A DNA stretch of 64,000 bases from Cryptomeria japonica (Eukaryota; Streptophyta; Pinopsida; Cupressales; Cupressaceae): assembly GCF_030272615.1 (NCBI RefSeq), contig NC_081406.1:248429218-248493217 (forward strand), read 5' to 3'. A model generated the notes under the pieces. It was given only the letters and a program-made list of their open reading frames with translations, was not told the DNA's origin and did no database searches. Made by a program: the position numbers and the translations under genes. Positions 55,793 to 64,000 of this stretch are shown piece by piece. Positions within the stretch are counted from its first letter, which is position 1. Each line of letters opens with the position of its first letter.

Positions 55793-58700
55793 GGTCATAT
55801 TGTGTCCTATGACCCCTTAGGTGTTAAATTTTTTGTAAGAAATATTGGCACTGCTTTTTATATTGTAATAATGGGTCATCTTGCCACCTTATGACACACT
55901 GTGACCCATTATAACACCATATGGTGTCATTAGGGGTCATCTGGTGTCCTAAGGGGTCATGGATACCATATGACACCTAAGGACAACATATGACCCCTTA
56001 TGATACCATATTGGGTTGTTATGGGTCAGATGGTGTCGTAAGGGGTCATATTGTGTCCTACAACCCCTTAGGAAACCATATGACCCCTTAGGACACCAAA
56101 TTGTGTCGTTATGGGTCATATTATGTCCTAAGGGGTCGTATTGTGTAATATGACCCCTTTAACACACCATATGACCCCTTACGACACAATATGACCCTTT
56201 ACAACTCTATATAGTCTTGTTATGGGTCATATGACCCCTTATGACATCATATGGTGTCGTTAGGGGTCATATGGTGTCCTAAGGGGTAATGGGATACCAT
56301 TGACCCCTAAGAACAACATATGACCCCTTATGACACCATATTGAATCATTATGGGTCATATGTTATCCTAAGGGGTCATATTGTGTCCTAGAACCCCTTA
56401 GGATACAATATGACCCATAACAACACAAACATATGACCCCTTATGACACCATATTGGATCGTTATGGATCCTATGTTGTCTTAAGGGGTCATATCATGTC
56501 CTACGACCCCTTAGGACATCATATGACTCCTTACAGCACCAAATTGTGTCATTATGGGTCATATTGTGTCCTAAGGGGTCATATTATATTATATGACCCC
56601 TTTAAGACACCATATGACCCCTTAGGACATAATATGACCCTTTACGACTCTCTATGGTGTCGTTAGGGGTCATATGGTGTCCTAATGGGTCATGGGATAC
56701 CATATGACCCCTAAGGACAACATATGACCCCTTATGACACCATATTGGGTCATTATGGGTCCTATGGTTTCCTAAGGGGTCATATTGTGTCCTACAACCC
56801 CTTAGAACATGCTATGACCCCTTAAAACACCAAATTGTGTCGTTATTGGTCATATTGTGTCCTAAGGGGTCATATTATGTCATATGAGTCCTTTAAGACA
56901 CCATATGACCCCTTAGACATAATATGACCATTCACAACTCTATATGGTATTGTTTTGGGTCATATGACCCCTTAAGACACCATATGGTGTTGCTAGGGGT
57001 CATATGGTGTCCTAAGGGGTCATGGGATACCATATGACCCCTAAGGACAACATATGACCCCTTATGACACCATATTGGGTCGTTATGGGTCCTAAAGGCG
57101 TCATATTGTATCCTCTGACCGCTTAGGACACCATATGACCCCTCACAACACCAAATTGTGTTGTTATGGCTCATATTGTGTCCTAAGGGGTCATATTGTG
57201 CCATATAACCCCTTTAAGGCACCATATGACCCCTTAGGACACAATATGACCCTTTACGACTCTATACAATGTTGTTATGGGTCATATGACCCCTTATGAC
57301 CCCTTATGACACCATATGGTGTTGTTAGGGGTCATATGGTGTGCTAAGGTGTCATGGGATGCCATATGATCCCTAAGGACAATATATGACCCCTTATGAC
57401 ACCATATTGGGTTGTTATGGATCCTATGGTGTCCTAAGGGGTCATATTATGTCCTATGACCCCTTAGGACACCAGATGACCCCTTACAACACCAAATTGT
57501 ATCGTTATGAGTCATATTGTGTCCTAATGGGAAATATTATGTCATATGACCCCTTTAAGACACAATATGACCCCTAAGGACACAATATGACCCTTTACGA
57601 CTCTATATGTTGTAGTTATGACTCATATGACCCCCTATGACCCCTTATGACACCATATGGTTTCGTTAGGGGTCATATGGTGTCCTAAGGGTTCATGGGA
57701 TACCATATGACCCCTAAGGACAATATATGACCCCTTATGACACCATATTGGGTCGTTATGGGTCCTATGGTGTTCTAAGGGGTCATATTGTGTCCTATGA
57801 CCCCTTAGGACCCCATATGACCCTTTACGATGCTAAATTGTGTCGTTATTGGTCATATTATGTTATATGACCCCTTTAAGACACCATATGACCCCTTAGG
57901 ACACAATATGACCCATTATGACTCTATACGGTGTCGTTATGGGTCACATGACCCCTTATGACACCATATGGTATTATTAGGGGTCATATGATGTTCTAAG
58001 GGGTTATGGGATACTAGATGACCCCTAAGGACAACATATTACCCCTTATGACACCATATGGTGTCATTAGGGGTCATATGATGTTCTAAGGGGTTATGGG
58101 ATACCATATGACCCCTTATGACACCATATTGGGTCGTTATGGGTCCTATGGTGTCCTAAGGGGTCATATTGTGTCCTACAACCACTTAGGACACCATATG
58201 ACCCCTTACGACACCAAATTGTGTCTTTATGTGTCATATTGTGTCATCTTACCCCTTTAGGACACCATATGACCCCTTAGGACACAATATGATCCTTTAC
58301 GACTCTATACAGTGTCGTTATGGGTCATATGACCCCTTATGACACCATATGGTGTCGTTGGGGTTTATATGGTGTCCTAAGGTGTCCTATGACCCCTTAG
58401 GACACCATATGACCCCTTAGGACACCATATGACCCCTTACAACACTAAATTGTGTCGTTATGAGTCATATTATGTCCTAAGGGGTCATATTGTATCATAT
58501 GACCCCTTTAAGACACCATATGACCCCTTAGGACACAATATGACCCTTTACGACTCTATACAGTGTCTTTATGGGTCATATGACCCTTTATGACATCATA
58601 TCATATTATTAGGGGTCATATGGTGTCTTAAGGGGTCATGGGATACCATATGACCCCTAAGAACAATATATGACCCCTTATGACACCATATTGGGTTGTT

Positions 58701-58928
58701 ATGGGTCCTATGGTCTTCTAAGGGGTCATATTATGTCTTATTACCCCTTAGGACACCATATGACCCCTTACGACACCAAATTATGTTGTTATGGGTCATA
58801 TTGTGTCCTAAGGGGTCATATTGTGTCATATGACCCCTTTAAGACACCATATGACCCCTTAGGACACAATATGACCTCTTATGACATCATATTGGTTTGT
58901 TATGGGTCCTAAGGGGTCATATGACCCC
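55793..58928. repeat. 20-bp satellite in alternating orientation, unit A copy 2 (about 3.1 kb)
   Basis: Same monomer pair as at 23806-27775. Common local forms are TTTACGACTCTATA and CCCCTTTAAGACACCATATG, so this array has its own higher-order pattern of roughly 350 bp. A short unrelated stretch (about 55818-55870) interrupts it near the start. No gene. Confidence 0.95.
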
Positions 58929-59149
58929 TATCCCCTAATCTCTATCTCCTTCTTCATACTTTGTCTCTCTCTCCCTCTCCCCTAATCTCTCTGTCTCCCC
59001 CTCTCCCCTAATATTTCTCTCTCCCCTTTTCCCCTAATCTCTCTCTCCCTCTCCCCTAATCTCTCTCCCCCTCGCCCCTCCCCCTTCTCTCTCCTAATCT
59101 CTCTATCTCCCCCTCTCCCCTAATCTATCTCTCTCTCCTCCTTTCCCCT

Positions 59150-59205
<56 letters not shown>

Positions 59206-59257
59206 CTAATCTTTCTCTCTCTCCCTCTTTCCCATAATCTCTCTCTCTCTCTCTAAC

Positions 59258-59338
<81 letters not shown>

Positions 59339-59417
59339 TCCCCTAATCTCTCTCTCTCTATGTCCCCTGATCTCTATCTCCCCCTACCCCCTCCCCTAAT
59401 CTCTCCCTCTCTCTCTA
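58929..59417. repeat. CT-rich microsatellite, unit A copy 2
   Basis: Long (CT)n with CCCCTAATCTCTCTC units, the reverse complement of the ATTAGGGGAGAG units left of the satellite. Confidence 0.95.
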
Positions 59418-59749
59418 AAATATGAGTACTGAAATAAGATATCTAATATAATCAGATATCTGATTTTTGCCACTGTCATTAATGTGGCAATAGTTAAAAA
59501 AAGTCAACAACGGGAATTATTTTTGGGACCCCAAATTTATGCATTAAAATTAGATATCCGATTTTTGTAAATAAAAAAGAGCCTTGTGGGCCATTTTGTG
59601 GATTCCAATGGCCCAAATTCTTCACATTCTAGGTCTTGTCAACAATCATAGTTTTTGAGACAGGTTGAGACAAATTTGTTCTTTTGAGAGATTCTTAAAG
59701 TCAAATCTTACATTGTCAATCATCTAGGAGCATCTTTGTGGAGGTAAAT
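59418..59749 (+). promoter_or_regulatory. Upstream region of the unit A gene, copy 2
   Basis: Aligns with 27887-28200, including GGACCCCAAATTTATGCATT and GAGACAGGTTGAGACAAATT. Presumed promoter and leader. Confidence 0.5.
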
Positions 59750-60432
59750 GGGGAGTAGTAGTAGATGGAAATCTAAACACAAAAGAAAGCTTTCAAATGA
59801 CCAAATTGAAGTGTATAGAGAAAGAGATAGAGAAGGTCATAGGAAGAGAAGACAAGGTATGCTAAATGTTGCTAATGTTACTTCAAGTGAAGAGGAAATT
59901 GAATTTGAAAATGTTGAATAAGTTATTGAAAATGAAAAATGTAGATTTTGAAAGTGAAAATGTTGAACATGTTGAAAATGTTGAAAGTGATAATGAAAAT
60001 GCTCAACATGACGTGAGAATGGAAAGTGAAAATTTGGGAGTTGACAATGAAGGTGTCCATAATTTTGTTGTAAATATGATTTTTTCTGACATTGGAGGTG
60101 AAAATGTAGAAAATTTTGACATAAGAGGTGAACATGTGGAAAATTTTGACATTGGAGGTGAAAATGTCGAAAACTTTGACATTGAAGGTGGAATTTTTCA
60201 ACCAAGTGAACAATATGTAACACCTAATTACTTCAGAAATGAAGACCCTCTCATGGATGAAAGAAAAATTCCAAATCCAAGACCTTCAAGAACCCCAAAA
60301 TGGTTAATTAAAATTAATGAGAACATTATTGCAATTCTTAAAGGCAAGAGGTCAACAAGAACCGTTCGATTGTGGGCTACACAACTTTTCAACCAAAATT
60401 TTATCAATAAGACATTGACTGAGCAATGCCAA
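59750..60432 (+). pseudogene. Unit A gene, copy 2: N-terminal part, cut by a copia insertion
   Basis: Begins MGSSSRWKSKHKRKLSNDQI as in copy 1 and continues, after a frameshift near 59920, in one frame from about 59866 to the insertion. It has the VENFDI-type 10-residue repeats, EQYVTPNYFRNEDPLMDE and RTVRLWATQLFNQNF. It contains about 100 bp (around 59995-60090) absent from copy 1. At 60433 a copia LTR starts, directly after the codons for LTEQC, so the catalytic part is missing in the window. Same unknown, transposase-like family as at 28201-31158. Confidence 0.7.
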
Positions 60433-61487
60433 TGTAGGTCCTGGGGACAACTGAGAGGGGGGGGGGGTGAATTAGTTGTCTAATAAATTCAAACCAAAAT
60501 CTTAATAACCAACTTATTGCTTAATACCGGTTAAGACAGTTAATTGTGCCGGTAAACAGTGTTAACAGGAAATGTTGTACCGGTAAGAATTAATGCATGA
60601 AACATAAGCACAAAGTCAACCACAACACATGACACGAATATTTGTACGTGGAAACCCTGTAAGGGGAAAAACCATGGTGGGAAACCTTACCCACAATCAA
60701 ATGATACTACTGCAGATAATAAGTGTACAAGAGGGGTTTGCACATGCAGAAAGACCAACAGCCTAGAGCTCACTGCACAAACACAAATGGGAGTCACACT
60801 AACTACAGATGGATGGTTAAATCCAATGAGACTGTACTGCACAAAATAGCATCTTCATATGCTAGATTTAGTATCGGTGTAATGCTGATATGCTTCTACA
60901 AAAACCTAGCTTCACCTTCAAATGATGTCTTCGTGTATATCTCTGCTTAATCTCACATATACCTTCTTATAATTCTTTTTCGCATTCCACACTTGATCTT
61001 ACAAATAAGATCTTACATTTATACCATAACCTAAGACCAATTTTAGTAGGTTGGCTCTACAAGATATTACAATAAAACATTTTACAAATAATACAATAAC
61101 CAATGCAATAACCGATTGAACATGTTGGTTTAATGCATTTACAACAATTATAAATCATCTCCATAGCATGCCATGCTGATCTAGAAAAGATAAACCTGCC
61201 TGTGTAACCCTAGATAACCTGGACCTATTTGCCAATGAAAGCAAATATGCAAATAAGAATATACCAATAATATTACTTCAAGGAAAAGTGTCCACATGAT
61301 GTCTTCGACATTACCAAGTGTCTTCCATGTCATTGCAAGTACCGGTGAACATTATATCCTACCGGTTAACCATATACCGGTGAATGTTGAACAGTTTACT
61401 AATTACTAGTGAATGTTGTTGGATCTCTAAAGTAGGTGTGTTAGCAGGTGTTGACATCAATGACAAAACCATACCAAAATACCAACA
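60433..61487 (-). mobile_element. 3' LTR of the pol-bearing copia (1,055 bp)
   Basis: TGTAGGTCCTGG to AATACCAACA, followed by the polypurine tract ATCTCCCCCTTTGG. Contains GAGAGGGGGGGG then GTGAATTAG and many ACCGGT strings, as in the LTRs of the non-autonomous copia. The element reads on the minus strand and runs beyond the right edge of the window. Confidence 0.85.
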
Positions 61488-61507
61488 ATCTCCCCCTTTG
61501 GCATTGA
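61488..61507 (-). other. Polypurine tract of the pol-bearing copia
   Basis: ATCTCCCCCTTTGGCATTGA, identical to the tract at 17001-17020. Confidence 0.85.
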
Positions 61508-61867
61508 TGGCAGCACAAGATGGAAAAACCATCAACGTGCCAAAATAGAAATGCCAAATACAGAAACCAATTCTCCCCCTGGGAGTAATATGTGTTTACC
61601 CAAAGATTTATTTTCACTAACAATCTCTCATACCAATCTCTCTTCAAAAAGATAATCTATTTTTCCATATATCTCTCCCCAAAGTTTTTCCATATATCTC
61701 TCCCCCTTTGACATCAAATGCCAAAGTCACAAAAAGGTCAAGTTTATACAAAATACCAATCAATTCAATATACCAACTACTCCCCCTAAGAAGTAGCTTC
61801 CTCATCAAATACTGGAATAAAAGATTTGTCCATTTAATTCTGCCGGTTGATGACAATCATCAACTAT
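61508..61867 (-). other. Non-coding spacer between copia pol and the 3' LTR
   Basis: Repeats of CTCCCCCT-type pyrimidine runs (61572, 61671, 61698, 61780) separate the end of RNase H from the polypurine tract. No gene recognised. Confidence 0.5.
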
Positions 61868-64000
61868 CTAAGTCTCTACCGGTGGAGGTAAGACTCTGAG
61901 CTGATCTCTGAGATACTCAAAAGTTTCCTTAGGCAAAGGTTTTGTAAAAATATCTGCAAGTTGTTCTTTAGTATTCACATAAACCAATTTTATTTCTTTT
62001 TCTTCAACTTTTTCCCTTAGAAAATTCAGTTTGATAGAAACATGTTTTGTTTTAGAATGTAATACTAGATTCTTAGATATATCAATTATTGCAGTGTTAT
62101 CACAATATATAGTAATAGGTTCCTTGCATTTTACCTTTATGTCTTTCAACATTTTCTTAAGCCAAAGTACCCGTGTACAGTTTGTTGCTGTTGTAACATA
62201 TTCTGATTCTGCTGTTGATAAAGATGTACAACTCTATTTCTTACTTAACCAGGAAACTAATCTCTTTCCAAGAAAGAATGCTCCTCCAATGGTACTCTTT
62301 CTATCATCCACATCTCCTGCCCAATTTGCATCTGTGTATGCATATAGATCAAAATTTTCATCTTTAGGATACCATAATCCAAGATTTGTTGTGCCTTGTA
62401 AGTATCGGAAAATCCTTTTTATTATTGATTCATGAATTTCCTTAGGATTACTCTGAAATCTAGAAACTATACATACTGTATTCATAATATCAGGTCTAGT
62501 TTGTGTCAAATACAGTAAACCTCCTATCATAGATTTGTATCTAGTTGGATTAACAGGTGTAGATTCATCCCTTTGAGATAATTTGTCATTTGTAGTCATA
62601 GGTGTGCTTACCGGCTTAGAGTTCTCCATCCCAAATTTCTTGAGTAGTTCTTTCAAGTACTTAGATTGACTCAAAAATATGCCTTTATCAGTCTATAAAA
62701 TCTATAATCCTAAAAATAATTTTATTTCTCCAATCATAGACATTTCAAATTCATGCTGCATTTTAAGAGAAAATTCTTTGCATAATCCATCTTCTCCTCC
62801 AAAGATTATATCATCAACAAATACTTCCATAATCAAAATGTCATCATTAGTTACTTTGTAATATAAATTGCTATCTGCATTTCCTTTAGTAAAACCAATT
62901 TTTAAGAGATACTTATCCAATCTTGCATACCAGGTTCTTGGAGCTTGTTTTAGTCCATACAGAGCTTTTCTTAATCTGCAAACCATATCATTGTTATCTG
63001 TCAAAGAAAATCCATCAGGTTGTTCAATATAAACTTCTTCAAGATCTCCATTCAAAAATGCACATTTAATATCCATTTGATAAACTTTGTAATCCTTGTG
63101 AGCTGCAAAGGCTAAGAATAATCTAACTGCTTCAATTCTGGCTACCGGTGCAAAGGTTTCATTGTAATCAACTCCTTCTTTCTGAGAATATCCCTTACAC
63201 GCTAGTCTTGCTTTATTCCTGACAACCTTACCATCTTCATTGAGTTTGTTTCTAAATACCCATTTGGTTCCAATTACATTTTTATTTTCAGGCCGGGGAA
63301 CTAATGTCCAAGTATTATTTTTCTCAATTTGTCCTAATTCTTCTTCCATAGCTTTAATCCAAAATTTATCTTCACATGCCTCATTGATAGATAATGGTTC
63401 AATTTGAGAAATAAGACATACCTCTTCATTTGCCAATCTTCCTCTTGTCATGACTCCTTTAAATTTGCTTCCAATTATCTGATCTTCAGAATGATTCAGT
63501 CTTACATACCGGGGTGTCTTAGTCTATTGTTGTTCTTCAATTACTGTGGTATCCTCTGATGATACCGGAGTAACTGGGTCATCATTTTGTACTGGTGGAT
63601 TTACTGTTGGTTCATTTATCATAATTTTTGTTACCGGTTCAGAGTCTATATACCTTGAAGTTCCTCTGAATTGTTCATCAATCTTTACATTTGTACTCTC
63701 AACAATTTTTTGTAATCTTTTATTAAAACGTCTATAAGCTTTACTCTTAGATGAATAACCAAGAATTATTCCTTCATCACTTCTAGGATCAAACTTGCCA
63801 ATATACTCATCTCTTCTAATATAACATTTGCTTCCAAAAATTCTAAAATATTTAAGAGTAGGAGTATTACCAAACCATAGTTCATGAGGGGTCTTACCGG
63901 TTTCACCTTTGATGTGAAGTTTGTTGAATGTATAGACAGAGGTTCTTACTGCCTCTCTCTAGTAGACATGTGGTAGATTTGCTTCTGATAACATATTTCT
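61868..64000 (-). pseudogene. pol: Copia pol: integrase tail, reverse transcriptase, RNase H (partial at window edge)
   Basis: Minus strand, beginning outside the window. Integrase C-terminal part (64000-63500): KTPHELWFGNTPTLKYFRIF, GKFDPRSDEGIILGYSSKSK. Reverse transcriptase (63451-62700): [60 protein letters not shown] and [12 protein letters not shown], an FVDD version of the catalytic motif. RNase H follows (62674-61868): TDANWAGDVDDRKSTIGGAF, YCDNTAIIDISKN, VNTKEQLADIFTKPLP. At least three in-frame stops (near 63525, 62700 and 62234) show decay, but there are few frameshifts, so it is younger than copia element 1. The order integrase-RT-RNase H proves Ty1/copia. Confidence 0.93.

Overview
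This window is nuclear DNA from a land plant. It is made almost entirely of old, nested transposable elements, and I see no intact host gene. The lineages present are Ty1/copia and Ty3/gypsy elements with plant-type primer sites, a gypsy element carrying a plant mobile domain (PMD) gene, a PPR-gene remnant and a hAT element. The elements are very decayed (many TAG/TAA stops, few frameshifts), the DNA is AT-rich, and ACCGGT-rich copia LTRs recur. That would fit a large gymnosperm genome, but the species cannot be proven from the sequence.

Layout. 1-3957 (+): a decayed long reading frame with a G-patch-like motif and a coiled-coil tail, followed by LTR-like DNA. 4967-8105 (-): a decayed hAT transposase split by a 467-bp solo LTR with a perfect 5-bp target duplication. 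9360-9955: a PPR-gene remnant and a 147-bp MITE. 10549-12207 (-): the 3' half of a copia element, cut by a second copia LTR about 2.6 kb long (12208-14810). Next comes 'unit A', a composite repeat present twice (14914-31158 and 54489-60432). It has an AT-rich left arm, a GA tract, 3-4 kb of a 20-bp satellite in alternating orientation, a CT tract, and a gene for a DDE-like protein. Copy 1 is interrupted by a complete 7.66-kb non-autonomous copia element (15861-23516, target duplication TTTAT). That element has a gag but, in place of pol, a roughly 1,100-codon ORF of unknown function.

32430-34140 is a satellite of about 360 bp period. 34513-36200 plus 47861-48300 (-) is a decayed spliced gene with small phase-0 exons, split by a gypsy element (36201-47811). 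That gypsy keeps gag-protease and the integrase tail, has lost the RT/RNase H/integrase core, and carries a PMD gene on the opposite strand with its own minisatellites. A copia gag fragment follows (48640-49114). Then comes an Athila-like gypsy 5' half (about 49115-54500), which ends where unit A copy 2 begins. Unit A copy 2 is itself cut at 60433 by a copia element with a recognisable pol, which runs off the right edge.

How the parts relate. The copia at 60433 and the pol-less element at 15861 share the same polypurine tract, the start of the LTR motif and terminal features, so the former type could supply enzymes to the latter (inference). The two unit A copies let one see the empty insertion site of the pol-less element. 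The strongest candidates for something undescribed are unit A (a transposase-like gene coupled to an inverted-monomer satellite) and the pol-replacing ORF, a relative of which seems to lie at 1-3957.
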